Shown piece after piece: positions 27,506-37,486 of a stretch of 64,000 bases of DNA. Source of the DNA: Candidatus Aegiribacteria sp. MLS_C (GTDB lineage Bacteria; Fermentibacterota; Fermentibacteria; Fermentibacterales; JCC-6); the NCBI GenBank assembly GCA_002030045.1, contig LQBI01000031.1, forward strand, positions 1 to 64,000, in the 5' to 3' direction. The notes beneath the pieces were generated by a model that worked only from the letters and a program-made list of their open reading frames with translations, was not told the DNA's origin and did no database searches. Within the stretch, counting starts at the first letter, position 1. The number at the start of each line of letters is the position of its first letter. The position numbers and the translations under genes are program-made.

Positions 27506-29551
27506 TTACTGTTCCGTGTAACCCAGCGAAGCCGCCGTCGCGAAGTCCCGCCCGGCAGCCTCGGTCTCCCCCAGGGCTTCCAGTGCGAGCCCCCTGCTGT
27601 GGTAGGCCTGCGCAAGACCGGGATCGATCTCGACGGCACGGGTCAGGTCCTCCACCGCCTGCTGGTAGTCCCCGGTAATGATACAGGTCTCACCCCTGCT
27701 CAGGTACGCGGTCACGCACTGCGGGTCCAGGGCCAGCGACCTGGCGTAATCCTCCATTGCCGGTTCGATCCGGCCTTCGGTTGCGTGCAGCCAGCCCCTC
27801 ACGGCAGGGTAGAAGGGGTCGTCCGGAGCCTGCTCCATGCAGACATCCATATCCGCGATCGCATCATCGAGGTTTCCGAGATAGCTGTTCACGACGCCTC
27901 TGAAGTAGCGGACCGAGAACATTCCGGGATCGATGGCCAGGGCGGCATCGAAGTGCTCCAGGGCGTCCTGCAGGTATCCGGACTGCATGTAATACTCTCC
28001 CAGCATGATGTGGGGAACCGTGTAGCCCGGGTCCAGGCTGATGGCCGTCTGGGCATCAAGGATCCCATCCGCTTCCCGGCCCATTTGCATTAGTACCAGG
28101 GCACGGTTATGGAACAGGACCGGGTTCTGGGGATCCAATGACATCGCTCCGGTGATATCTTCCAGGGCGAGGTCGTTCCGTTCCATATTCATGTGCACCA
28201 TCCCCCTGAACTTAAGGACGCTGAGGGAGTCATAGCCCAGTTCCAGGGACCTGTTGAGGTCCTCCAGCGCATCGCCGTAGTGGCCCAGCTGAAACCCGGT
28301 CCTTGCCCGCTGGTAGTAGCCGAGCTGATCCCGGGGTTCCATGCCGATGTACCGGTCAAGATCGCTCAGTGCATTCCCGTAGTCACCGGAATCCAGGTAT
28401 GCCATCGCCCTGTAGTAGTAGATGAGACTCCTGTCGGGTCCGAGTTGAATGGCCGTGGAGTAGTCCTCTATGGCCTGAAGGTACCGTCCTAGCAGGTAAT
28501 GGACGTCACCCCTGTCAACATAGCTCCGTGGCGAGTCAGGCAGGAGTTCGACGGCTCTTTCGAAGTCCTGCATGGCAAGCTGCAGCTCTCCCATGTCCGC
28601 GTAGGCTTCTCCCCTGTAGAGATATGCATCCCCCTGACCCGGCAGCAGCGACAGGGAGGCGGACAGGTCCTCGATGGCTCCCTGCAGATCGCCCAGGCTC
28701 GAACGGAGGTATCCTCTGTTGAAGAAGGCAATCGGGTTTTCAGGGTTCATACCGATGGCCCGGTCCAGGTCCTCCATCGCTTCATCGGGGTGGCCGAGAG
28801 CCTGCAGGACCGCTCCCCTTTCGGAATAGAAATCGGCATCGTCCGGGTCGAGGGCTATCGCCGCGTCGAGGTTGTCCAGCGCGTTCTCGTAGTTCCCGAT
28901 AGCCCTGTGGCAGAGGCCTCTCCCGTACAATGACTCGGCTGCCAGGTCAGGATCCAGGTCCATTGCCATGGTGAAATCCCCGATGGCTCGATCGAACTGG
29001 CGAATGTAGTAATAGGTGAACCCTCTGTTCATGTATGCGGCGGCGTTCCCGGAGTCCAGCTGGATGGCTCTGTCCAGGTCGGCTATGGCCTGGTCAGTGT
29101 ACCTCAGTCTTGTGAAGATCGCCCCCCTGTCGCAGTAGAACAATGAATTGTCAGGATCCAGGATAATGGCGTTGTCGATCTCTTCCATCGCTCGCTCCAG
29201 GTCCCCTTGGTCGTAAAGGATGAGGCACCTGGCGTAATGGGCCGAAGCGAGCTGGGGATCCAGTTCCAGCGCCGCGGAGAAATCATCCATGGCGAGGTCC
29301 AGCCGCCCCATGGAGTAGTGGACCCTGCCCCTGCCGAGCCAGGCTTTCACGCATTCCGGGTCGGTCTCGATCATGGAGGTGTACAGCTCCGCCGCACCCT
29401 CGAGATCACCCGCGTCCTCCAATTCCGCCCCCTGGTCCAGCATCCCGTCCAGCACGGACTGCTGCGCCATGAGCGGCAGGCAGACCAGAGCTGTCATGAG
29501 TATGGACAATCCCGTGCCCTTCACCCTCAGCATAGCATCTCCCCTCGTCAT
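27506..29551 (-). CDS. TPR-repeat protein with signal peptide
   Basis: Repeated A(x)xxxGxxxxAxxDxxxAIxLDPxxxxxYxxRG TPR units. Confidence 0.92.
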   Translation of the reverse strand: MTRGDAMLRVKGTGLSILMTALVCLPLMAQQSVLDGMLDQGAELEDAGDLEGAAELYTSMIETDPECVKAWLGRGRVHYSMGRLDLAMDDFSAALELDPQLASAHYARCLILYDQGDLERAMEEIDNAIILDPDNSLFYCDRGAIFTRLRYTDQAIADLDRAIQLDSGNAAAYMNRGFTYYYIRQFDRAIGDFTMAMDLDPDLAAESLYGRGLCHRAIGNYENALDNLDAAIALDPDDADFYSERGAVLQALGHPDEAMEDLDRAIGMNPENPIAFFNRGYLRSSLGDLQGAIEDLSASLSLLPGQGDAYLYRGEAYADMGELQLAMQDFERAVELLPDSPRSYVDRGDVHYLLGRYLQAIEDYSTAIQLGPDRSLIYYYRAMAYLDSGDYGNALSDLDRYIGMEPRDQLGYYQRARTGFQLGHYGDALEDLNRSLELGYDSLSVLKFRGMVHMNMERNDLALEDITGAMSLDPQNPVLFHNRALVLMQMGREADGILDAQTAISLDPGYTVPHIMLGEYYMQSGYLQDALEHFDAALAIDPGMFSVRYFRGVVNSYLGNLDDAIADMDVCMEQAPDDPFYPAVRGWLHATEGRIEPAMEDYARSLALDPQCVTAYLSRGETCIITGDYQQAVEDLTRAVEIDPGLAQAYHSRGLALEALGETEAAGRDFATAASLGYTEQ

Positions 29552-29575
29552 GTATCGGTCTCCTGCAACAGTGGG

Positions 29576-30343
29576 CTACCGTGTTCCGGATCCGAGTTCG
29601 GCCGCCGTCCGCAGGTCGGCATCGGCTTTCTCCGGCTCCCCCAGCATCTGGTAGGCATAGGCTCTGTACTCGTAATAGGAAGCGGAATCCGGGGCCAGTT
29701 CGATCGCCGAGGTCAGGTCAGCCACCGCTTCCTCAGGGAAACCCATCTCGGTTCTCACGCATCCTCTTCGGGCAAGTGCGATGCAATTGCCCGGATCCAG
29801 TTCGACGGCGGTCGAGAGGTCTTCCAGGGCCGGGGTATATTCGATGAGGAAACCGTGTACCGCCGCCCTGGACACGTAGAGACCGGCGCTGTCGGGGCAG
29901 AGTCCGATGGCGGTGTCAAGGTATGCCAGGGCTTCGAACAGGCTGCCCTCTACAGTGTCGAACAGGGTCGGATCGATTTCCGTGCCCGAGTTGTAGTCCA
30001 TGCGCATCAGTGTGAGTATCTCTACTATGGCGTCGGCGAAGAGGGCGTACTCGTCATCGGCGGAAGGCCCGATACCGACGGCGGTCTCCAGGTTGGCGAC
30101 CGCTTCCTCGTACCGCCCCCCCCGGGTGTCCGCCAGTGCCTGCTGCATGTACGCCGGGCCGTCCTCAGGATTCGCTTCGACCGCCTCAGCAGGAGTCCGA
30201 AGACTGTCGGGGCCTTCCGCGGACCCCTCCCGATCGGGATCGGCTTCAGCTCCGCAGGATGCCATGATCAGAAGGACCGGAAGAAGAAGAGTACCATGGA
30301 GAATGTGGTTTACACGATTTCCTGACCCGAAGAACCATCTCAT
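29576..30343 (-). CDS. TPR-repeat lipoprotein
   Basis: LLLPVLLIMASCGAEAD lipobox; TPR units AVANLETAVGIGPSADDEY, ALEDLSTAVELDPGNCIALARRG. Confidence 0.85.
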   Translation of the reverse strand: MRWFFGSGNRVNHILHGTLLLPVLLIMASCGAEADPDREGSAEGPDSLRTPAEAVEANPEDGPAYMQQALADTRGGRYEEAVANLETAVGIGPSADDEYALFADAIVEILTLMRMDYNSGTEIDPTLFDTVEGSLFEALAYLDTAIGLCPDSAGLYVSRAAVHGFLIEYTPALEDLSTAVELDPGNCIALARRGCVRTEMGFPEEAVADLTSAIELAPDSASYYEYRAYAYQMLGEPEKADADLRTAAELGSGTR

Positions 30344-30846
30344 AGTGTTCCTCCCTGGTGTGCTGACTCACTCGTGCGTGGTATTCCGAAATGCATCGCT
30401 GCAGTTCTTCTGAAGGCGTAGCCCATGCCTAAGGTGAACAGGGTCGACCTGAAGCCGGCCTCCTCGTATTCGTCGTTGAAGACGCTGCTCTGTCCGAAGG
30501 TGATGGGACTGAAGGATCCCCGGGACATGCTCAGTTTGAAGAGTGCGGGTACCTGGAGGTAATCGTAGTAATGGGTGTAGCCGTATTCCTCGTCCTCCGA
30601 GTCGAAACTGTACTTAACCCAGTTGAGTTCGGTCCTGACGGAGATGCCGGTGCTCAGCGGACTGTCCGGGTACAGGCCTGCAGGAATGCCGGCGAAGGCC
30701 GATGCGGTGCCTTCGGGGGCTCCGGCCCCGTCAAGGTGGGAACTCCCCGCTCCCAGCCGGTAACCGACCGCGTAGACCTGCTCTCCGGTGCATACCCCAG
30801 CCCATAGCACCAGACAAGCCAGTATCAGCCATTCAGCGGGTCTCAT
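30340..30846 (-). CDS. Putative outer-membrane beta-barrel protein, C-terminus possibly incomplete
   Basis: Signal MRPAEWLILACLVLWAGVCTG; amphipathic strands SVRTELNWVKYSF, YDYLQVPALFKLSM, STLFTLGMGYAF. Confidence 0.55.
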   Translation of the reverse strand: MRPAEWLILACLVLWAGVCTGEQVYAVGYRLGAGSSHLDGAGAPEGTASAFAGIPAGLYPDSPLSTGISVRTELNWVKYSFDSEDEEYGYTHYYDYLQVPALFKLSMSRGSFSPITFGQSSVFNDEYEEAGFRSTLFTLGMGYAFRRTAAMHFGIPRTSESAHQGGTL

Positions 30847-31206
30847 TGCTTCCCCTCCAGGTTCAACGGTCATGTTATTCATGAATGAATAAATGGTAAT
30901 CGTAAGATACCCGGCCCCCTCACCCGGTCAAGACCGGCTGACGGTTAATTCCGCAGGTACCGAAGAGCATTCGCGCCAATGCCTTGCGGTCATCATACTC
31001 ATCGTATTCAACGGGTCACCCTCGGGTGGATCAATGGCTTATATTGACTCAGTTAATCAGGCGTAGAAGGTCCTGCCCGGATATTTGACTTATATTGCCT
31101 TCCATGGGCAGCCGGAGGTTGCAGTATCCATCCGCAGGTCCCCTGTTCATCTACTGCCCTTCCAAAAGAGTTGGATTCTCCGAACATCACGAGGAGGGTT
31201 GGAGAA

Positions 31207-31683
31207 ATGAAGCATGTCTGCTCGGTCCTGGTACTTGTTTTCGTCCTTTACGCCATGCCCGAGGGTGTGGACCCGGAACCCCGGGGGACGCAGCTCTTCC
31301 CCTGCGCCATGACCAGGTATTCCACTCCCATCAAGGTCAGCGGCGTCCTCGGCGTGTCCTTCAACAGGATCACCGGTCACGGCGGGTATCGGGGTTTCTT
31401 CGCACAGCTTGAGCCCGGATTCGGAGGGGGCAAGGTCAACCTGGGCTACCGGTTCGGCCGCATGCAGTTCATGCCGCTCTGGAACATCGGGCTCAGCGCC
31501 TCGGCCCTGCAGACATGGGGCAATCCCCTGGACGACGTGGAACCGGACCAGACCTACCTGGGCTTGGAACTCTCAGGGGCGTTCTCCATGCTGGGGCTGA
31601 ACTTCGGGGTCTTCAGGCACCTTGCAGGCGACGACGGGGAACACGACTGGATACTCACCCTAGGGGCAGGCGCGGGCATTTGA
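31207..31683 (+). CDS. Putative secreted/outer-membrane protein
   Basis: Signal MKHVCSVLVLVFVLYAMPEG; alternating strands GKVNLGYRFGRM, LGLELSGAFSMLGLNFGVF, WILTLGAGAGI*. Confidence 0.65.
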   Translation: MKHVCSVLVLVFVLYAMPEGVDPEPRGTQLFPCAMTRYSTPIKVSGVLGVSFNRITGHGGYRGFFAQLEPGFGGGKVNLGYRFGRMQFMPLWNIGLSASALQTWGNPLDDVEPDQTYLGLELSGAFSMLGLNFGVFRHLAGDDGEHDWILTLGAGAGI

Positions 31684-31739
31684 CCGCGCCTGCCCCCGGG
31701 GCTGGCATCCGGGTTTAACCGCGCCTGCCCCCGGGGCTG
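31663..31739 (+). repeat. 13-bp perfect inverted repeat spanning the stop codon plus a second direct copy of its right arm
   Basis: ggggcaggcgcgg gcatttga ccgcgcctgcccc, with TGA stop in the loop; ccgcgcctgcccccggggctg repeated at 31684 and 31719. Confidence 0.8.
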
Positions 31740-31783
31740 TAGATCTGGTCTGAAGGTCCTGCCTATGCAGTCACCGCTGGTTC

Positions 31784-33154
31784 TCAGATGCTGTCCAGCA
31801 TCTCCTGGGCCTCGGTCTTCATGTGGAGCCTGGTCCAGGGATCAGTTGCATCCGGAATCACCGGGTGGCTCAGGAACTCGTTGAGACAGGCTTCCGCCTC
31901 CTCCATGCGTCCCAGTTCGTAGTAGCACCTTCCCAGGCAGAAGTAGGCGGTGTGCATTCGAGTATTATCGGCCAGGGTCGCATTCAGGTATTCGATCGCG
32001 GAATCCCAGTCCTCCATCGACATCAGGCAGTTGCCCATTCCCATGAGCGACCATGACCTGACTATGGGGTCGTCCTCAAGTCCGACGGCGGTTCCGAAAC
32101 TCTCGTATGCCGATTCGACATCGTCCAGCGCCCACAGTATCATGCCCTTCATGGCATGACCCTGGGAGCTTGCCGGCTCCAGTTCCAGCGAGGTGTCTAT
32201 GTCCGACAGAGCAGCCTCCAGGTCACCCAGACCGTAGTAGGCCCTGCTCCGGTCGCGGTAGGCCATGGGATTGTCAGGCTCTCCGCCGATGGACATGTTC
32301 ATGTACTCCAGGGCTTCCTCCAGCCTCCCTGCCTGCTTGAGCTGTGCTCCCAGCTGGAGCATGTAGAAGCTGTTGCCGGGATCCAGGCGGAGGGCTTCCT
32401 GGAAGTTCCTTATGGCGTTGGCGTAATCCCCCACGGCATCGTGCCGGCTGGCCCTGGCCGACCAGAGCCATGCCTCCTCCGGGAAGAGGGCTATCGCCTC
32501 GGTGTAGGCGTCAATCGCCGCCCTGTCGTCGCCCAGTGCGGTGGAGGCCTCCGCCAGCACCATGTAGGCGTTGACCAGCAGCGTGTCCTGCACGTCCCCG
32601 ACACCGGAAAGGGATGAACTGATGACTTCCACGGACTCCTGGTGCCTTCCATTCTGGTGAAGCCATTCTGCGGCGGTGATGCCGGCGAGGACCCTGAACC
32701 TGTCCGGCGGGACGGAACCGGGGTTGAGTTCACCTGGCCCGAAGGCCTGTGAATCCTTGAAGATGTATTCCACCATGTAGTACTCAGAAGGCCCCTCCGT
32801 GCAGGTCAGGGAGATCATTCCCAGTTTGACCGCCCCGTCCTGTTCCGCGAAAGGACCGAAGTACACAAGGTCGAAGCCCAGCTCCGCTCCGGCGGCAACC
32901 GCCTCGATACCGCCGGATTCCGAGGTGTCGAAACTCCGGTCGATAGTGCCTGTATCGATGTACTCGTATTCCCGGAAGATCTCATTCGTCCAGGCGGAGA
33001 TGGTCTCCTGCAGGTCCAGCCCGATACCGTCCAGGTCGTCGAAGCGCGCGATGCCGATGTCCAGAGTAGCATCCTGCGCGACGGAGATGCCGGTGGAAAG
33101 CATGAGCAGGGCGATGACCGCCCGGAACCCGAGACATGATCCTTCGTATTTCAT
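31784..33154 (-). CDS. TPR-repeat protein with signal peptide
   Basis: AVIALLMLSTGISVAQ signal; TPR units SARASRHDAVGDYANAIRNFQEALRLDPGNSFYML etc. Confidence 0.9.
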   Translation of the reverse strand: MKYEGSCLGFRAVIALLMLSTGISVAQDATLDIGIARFDDLDGIGLDLQETISAWTNEIFREYEYIDTGTIDRSFDTSESGGIEAVAAGAELGFDLVYFGPFAEQDGAVKLGMISLTCTEGPSEYYMVEYIFKDSQAFGPGELNPGSVPPDRFRVLAGITAAEWLHQNGRHQESVEVISSSLSGVGDVQDTLLVNAYMVLAEASTALGDDRAAIDAYTEAIALFPEEAWLWSARASRHDAVGDYANAIRNFQEALRLDPGNSFYMLQLGAQLKQAGRLEEALEYMNMSIGGEPDNPMAYRDRSRAYYGLGDLEAALSDIDTSLELEPASSQGHAMKGMILWALDDVESAYESFGTAVGLEDDPIVRSWSLMGMGNCLMSMEDWDSAIEYLNATLADNTRMHTAYFCLGRCYYELGRMEEAEACLNEFLSHPVIPDATDPWTRLHMKTEAQEMLDSI

Positions 33155-33286
33155 TATCCCCTCTCCAGTTCTGTGTGGCAGGTGCAGGGGATATTATCGC
33201 CCCTCCGGTTGCCTGTGAAAAGGGTCCGGAACCCTTAACGGGCCCCTTATCTCTTAGCTATATTGTTGCCTGACGGAAGGAGGAGA

Positions 33287-33913
33287 ATGGTCCGGACCCT
33301 GAAGTGGCTTTTTGCGCTGGCGTCGCTTTCCGCCGCCGGCGAGATCGTGATAGGCGAGCCCGTGTCCTCGACCAACGCACCCTGGTGCGGCGTTTGAATG
33401 CCCTCCATCCGCTATCAGGTGATGGCGATGGAGGAGGAGCTGGGCGGACCCATGACAATAACGGCGGTCTCCTGGCTCCGGTCGTACGAGGGGGACAGTA
33501 TCGGTGTGGAGTACGACTTCCGCATGTACATGGGCCTGTTGCAACAGGACGACCTCCTTCCCGAGTTCGACCAGAACTACGACCCCGGCACCAGGCAGCT
33601 GGTCTTCCAGTCGGACAGCCTGCTGCTCGAGGGCGAGGCCTGGGAGTGGCTGACCATCCAGCTCCAGGAGCCGTTCCAGTACCCGGGTACCGGAAACCTT
33701 GTCATCGAGCTGACCCGCTCGGATGCCTACTTCACCAACCTCTTCTGCTTCCGCTGGTACACACACGAGTACCGGACCGTCCTTGCCCTCAGGCCGAACG
33801 AAACGATGGGCTACGCCAACACTGTGGCTGCGATGCTGCGGATAGACTACGTGCCGACCGGTCTTTCCAGGATGACCTGGCCGGCCGTGAAGAGCCTCTT
33901 CCTGGTGAATTAG
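33287..33913 (+). pseudogene. Secreted protein with C-terminal TWPAVKSLF motif, interrupted by in-frame TGA (33395-33397)
   Basis: aaggaggagaATG then MVRTLKWLFALASLSAAGEIVIGEPVSSTNAPWCGV*MPSIRYQVMAMEEELGGPMTITAVSW...GLSRMTWPAVKSLFLVN*, all one frame. Confidence 0.7.
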
Positions 33914-34083
33914 GCCAGGTTACTCGAAGTGCGTGGCCGGAAGATCCAAATCGCTCACGCCATGCGTTCCAGGAAAGATGGATTCAATCGAAGCATTCCG
34001 GGAACGTGCAGTTTCTTCAAGCATTGTCTTCGCTTCCATCCATTCCCTATATTCAGTATCAGCAATCTGATGGAGGATAAGAA

Positions 34084-34929
34084 ATGATCAGGATGATAAT
34101 ACCCTTGGCGGTGTGCACTGCAGCGGCCCTCGCGGCACATGGCGTGTATGGTTCCTTCAGGTATTCGGACAACGTTTCTCTCCTCACGGGCACCGATGAT
34201 TACCAGCTTGACATCCTCAACACCTGGACCATCGACTATGCATCGATGGTGCTGGGCATGTCCGCAGCCGACAACGCGATACTGTTCGTGGATGACGCTG
34301 ACACCGACGAGAGGCTCTACGCTGCCGACCCGTCCGACATGTCCTACGCCGGGCACGTGAGTCTACTGTGGTCCAACGCCTATCCCTACGGCACGACCTA
34401 CTGCTACAACGTCCCCTTCGTGAACGACTGCGGGGACGGCCTGATCAGGTACGGGGTCGATTTCAACGAAAGCTTCGCCAACCCCTTCGGCGCCACCGGC
34501 CGTGGCATGAGTTCCGACGGGACGCATATATGGGAGGTGAACGGAGGGGGAACCTCCACCGCACAGGTGGGAAGGTTCAACACCGACGGCACCGGATTCC
34601 AGTACTGGGAACTCCCGGGCATCAACTCCCAGCTCAGCGACATGACCATCTATCCGATCGCCGGGTCAACGGGTATAGCCGTCACCGCCTACGATCCCGG
34701 GACCACGCATTACGTATGGTTCTACCAGTTCGACGGCAGCCAGTGCGTGCTGCTGGGAAGCGCCGAACTTCCTTCCAACAACTTCACCACGGGACTTGCC
34801 TATTCAGCGTATACCGGCACGTGGTTCGTATCGTATCTTGAGGGTAGCGCCTGGAAGGTGTCGGAGTTCGATGTACAGCAGACGGTACTGCACCAGAGCA
34901 CCTGGGCGGGAATAAAGTACTCGTTCTGA
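34084..34929 (+). CDS. Secreted beta-propeller-like protein with C-terminal LHQSTWAGIKYSF motif
   Basis: Signal MIRMIIPLAVCTAAALAAHG; ends TVLHQSTWAGIKYSF*. Confidence 0.85.
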   Translation: MIRMIIPLAVCTAAALAAHGVYGSFRYSDNVSLLTGTDDYQLDILNTWTIDYASMVLGMSAADNAILFVDDADTDERLYAADPSDMSYAGHVSLLWSNAYPYGTTYCYNVPFVNDCGDGLIRYGVDFNESFANPFGATGRGMSSDGTHIWEVNGGGTSTAQVGRFNTDGTGFQYWELPGINSQLSDMTIYPIAGSTGIAVTAYDPGTTHYVWFYQFDGSQCVLLGSAELPSNNFTTGLAYSAYTGTWFVSYLEGSAWKVSEFDVQQTVLHQSTWAGIKYSF

Positions 34930-35130
34930 GCTCAAGCTCAGGATAAACTATTTAAACACTATACGCATTTTATACTATCTGTATAAATATGTAATATGAC
35001 GATAACTGCAAATTCATGTTATTGGTCGGAAATCGTATCCCATAACGAAAGTACCCATTGTGGACTTGAATATCACCTGCCGGAGTCCTGTCAATTCGGG
35101 CACGGACAGGCCGGGTATCTCTTCCGACCA

Positions 35131-36903
35131 TTATTCCAGAAGCACCATCCTGGCGACTGCGACCGTCTCCCCCTGTCTTGCTGTGATTGTATAGACACCT
35201 GCGGGGAGCTGTGATCCCTCTGTAACGGTCATGAGGGAACCTGCATATCCAGGTCCCAGCTGCCGGCTCAGTACCATCCTTCCGGACAAATCGAAGACCG
35301 CCAGTTCCACGGGAGCATCATCGAAGCCCTGCAGGGCAATGGATGGGCAGACGGCGGGATTGGGGAATACCCTTACGGAAAGTGTCGCCGGCGGTGATTC
35401 ATCCAACCGTGCGCCAAGCTGTGAAGTGATGATGAAGTCATCCGATGACACAGCCTGGGCGGAACCCAGGGATGTCTGGGCCGTTATCCTCATCCGGCAG
35501 GTGTAGGAATCTGCAGGGGGGACGGTCCACTGGAAGGTGCCGTTGTCCGGCAGTTCCTCCGCGATGACGGTCCATGGACCTCCCGGCCCCTGGGTGGAGA
35601 GCTCCAGGTCCACCAGTGCCTGGCCGTGGGCTGGAGGCACGGCGGTGAGCCAGCGGACCTCTCGGACCGACCCCGACATGAAGCGCTCACCGCCGTCCGG
35701 GGAGACAAGGCGTGTGCTGAGCGAGACAGGTTCCTCCCAGGGGGAGTAGAGATGAAGCTGATTGCGGTCGAACATCCCCACCTGCATCTCGCCCTGTATC
35801 GCTATGTCCTCCCGGCCGTCGTGATCGACGTCCCCGTCCACCCGCATCGCCGATGCATTGCCGGATCCCGGCATGGTCCAGGTGGCGTCCGCCGTCCAGT
35901 TACCATCGCCGTCGCCCAGGTATACGGTGCCCACCGGGTCGTCGTACAGCACAAGGTCGAGGTGTCCGTCCCCGTCGATGTGGCCGAACTGCACCAGGTC
36001 AACGTAGCAGCCGCCTGTCGGAAGCCCGTCGGAGTGGTCGGTCCATTCTCCTGTGCCCATGTCGTAGCGGTACACACGTACTCCGGAATCGGAGCCCAGG
36101 GAGCATACTATGTCGTCCCTGCCGTCGGAATCGAAATCGCCGCAGTCGACGGATACGTAGTTCAGTCCCGGAATGCCTGCCTGCATGAGTTCAAAGGTGA
36201 AGCCGCCGGTGTTGAAGTACACCTGAGTTCCCCACCTAGTGCAGATGAAGTCCGGAAGACCGTCGCCGTTGAAGTCGCCGGTTTCCACCGTGTAGTTGGA
36301 GTTCCAGCCGTCCACGAGCCACTGCTGCGACCATGTGCCGTCGCCGTGGTTCTCGTAGACCCTTACACCGTTGTCGGCGCCGAAGGATTCGCAGACTATG
36401 TCCAGGTCTCCGTCCAGGTCGAAGTCAGCAAGTTCTGTGGCGAACATGCCCCAGTCCTCGCCCCCCGAGGCGAGACCGTCGTCCCACTGGGTCCATCCTG
36501 TCCCGGTGCCGTCACCCAGGGCCGCTCCCATTATCTTGTCGCCGATGCCGCTGGAGGCATAGTCGTGGTGGATTCCCCAGGCGAGGTCCATGAAGCCGTC
36601 GTTGTTGAGGTCGCCGATGGCACAGCCGCCGTAACCGAATTCGCCGGTCTGGACAACAGGCCAGCTGTCGCCGCCGTCGCCCAGCCATACCATGATGCCG
36701 TGTTCGTCGGAATTGATCCAGGGGGAGCCGTGGTCGCCCACGGAGACTATGTCCAGGTGGCCGTCGCCGTTGATGTCCCCGATCTCAAGCTCCGTGTGTC
36801 CGGATTCCTTCTCGGGTATTTCGAGGCCGGAGGACCTGGAGACCAGGGTTACGGAGAGAAGGGGAAGGGCGATTGACATCACAAGAATGCAGGATAGTCT
36901 CAT
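35131..36903 (-). CDS. VCBS/FG-GAP repeat protein with FlgD-like C-terminal tail
   Basis: IGDINGDGHLDIVSVGDHG, FDLDGDLDIV, GDFNGDGLPDFI; tail VELAVFDLSGRMVLSRQLGPG...LPAGVYTITARQGETVAVARMVLLE. Confidence 0.9.
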   Translation of the reverse strand: MRLSCILVMSIALPLLSVTLVSRSSGLEIPEKESGHTELEIGDINGDGHLDIVSVGDHGSPWINSDEHGIMVWLGDGGDSWPVVQTGEFGYGGCAIGDLNNDGFMDLAWGIHHDYASSGIGDKIMGAALGDGTGTGWTQWDDGLASGGEDWGMFATELADFDLDGDLDIVCESFGADNGVRVYENHGDGTWSQQWLVDGWNSNYTVETGDFNGDGLPDFICTRWGTQVYFNTGGFTFELMQAGIPGLNYVSVDCGDFDSDGRDDIVCSLGSDSGVRVYRYDMGTGEWTDHSDGLPTGGCYVDLVQFGHIDGDGHLDLVLYDDPVGTVYLGDGDGNWTADATWTMPGSGNASAMRVDGDVDHDGREDIAIQGEMQVGMFDRNQLHLYSPWEEPVSLSTRLVSPDGGERFMSGSVREVRWLTAVPPAHGQALVDLELSTQGPGGPWTVIAEELPDNGTFQWTVPPADSYTCRMRITAQTSLGSAQAVSSDDFIITSQLGARLDESPPATLSVRVFPNPAVCPSIALQGFDDAPVELAVFDLSGRMVLSRQLGPGYAGSLMTVTEGSQLPAGVYTITARQGETVAVARMVLLE

Positions 36904-36992
36904 GAAGGCACTCCTTCGGCTAGGGGAAAGTACATCCTAATATCACCACTCTCCCGAGGACCGGAAAGTGAGGTATGCCGAAGGATGAGGAT

Positions 36993-37331
36993 TCAGGCCC
37001 CGGCGATGGAGTCCAGCCGCTCCCTGGCCTCGGGCACGCTGTCGATCATGAAGCGGACCGTGTCGCAGGGGTATTCGGAACAGTGGCCGCAGGTGACCAC
37101 TTCCCTCTCCAGGGCGCATTTCCGTATGGGGCAGCCGTTCAGGCACCAGGAGAACTTGATGCCGGAACCTTTGCAGCCGGTGCAGTTGATGTCCTCTGGC
37201 CGAATGCCGGGGTCGTGGGCCTTCTGCCATTCAAGGGCGGTCTTCTCCCTCAGCTCCTGGTCGTCGTCAAGGTAGGCGGTGAAGGCCGGGCAGGTTTCGC
37301 AGTCGAGCCCGCAGTAAGCTATCATGTCCAT
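36993..37331 (-). CDS. DUF3795-type cysteine-rich protein
   Basis: IAYCGLDCETCPAF...CTGCKGSG...CPIRKCA...VVTCGHCSEYPCDTV. Confidence 0.85.
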   Translation of the reverse strand: MDMIAYCGLDCETCPAFTAYLDDDQELREKTALEWQKAHDPGIRPEDINCTGCKGSGIKFSWCLNGCPIRKCALEREVVTCGHCSEYPCDTVRFMIDSVPEARERLDSIAGA

Positions 37332-37486
37332 ATTTTCCCCTCTCGTTGTTCAGTGTCAGCAGGTATACATGCGCTCACAAGCCGGGTCAAGAATCTCCCG
37401 CCGATGGCTTCGCCGGTGTCACGGATGACCTTCAACGGGATTATAATGTAACGGTGATACGGCATTGACGCCTTACCGGAGGGTCC

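Noticed and set aside
27355-27639. N-terminal extension of the 26725..27639 ORF
   Set aside because: Runs through the intergenic repeat and the TPR gene end; composition not protein-like; membrane protein probably starts near 27354.
33395-33397. TGA as reassigned tryptophan or selenocysteine codon
   Set aside because: Other genes use TGA as a normal terminator in convincing contexts, no SECIS seen by eye, and the surrounding sequence does not resemble a known selenoprotein; treated as disruption pending checks.
35626-36876. 416-aa ORF on plus strand
   Set aside because: Shadow of the VCBS/FG-GAP gene on the minus strand; Val/His-rich composition from the reverse of DGDGD codons.
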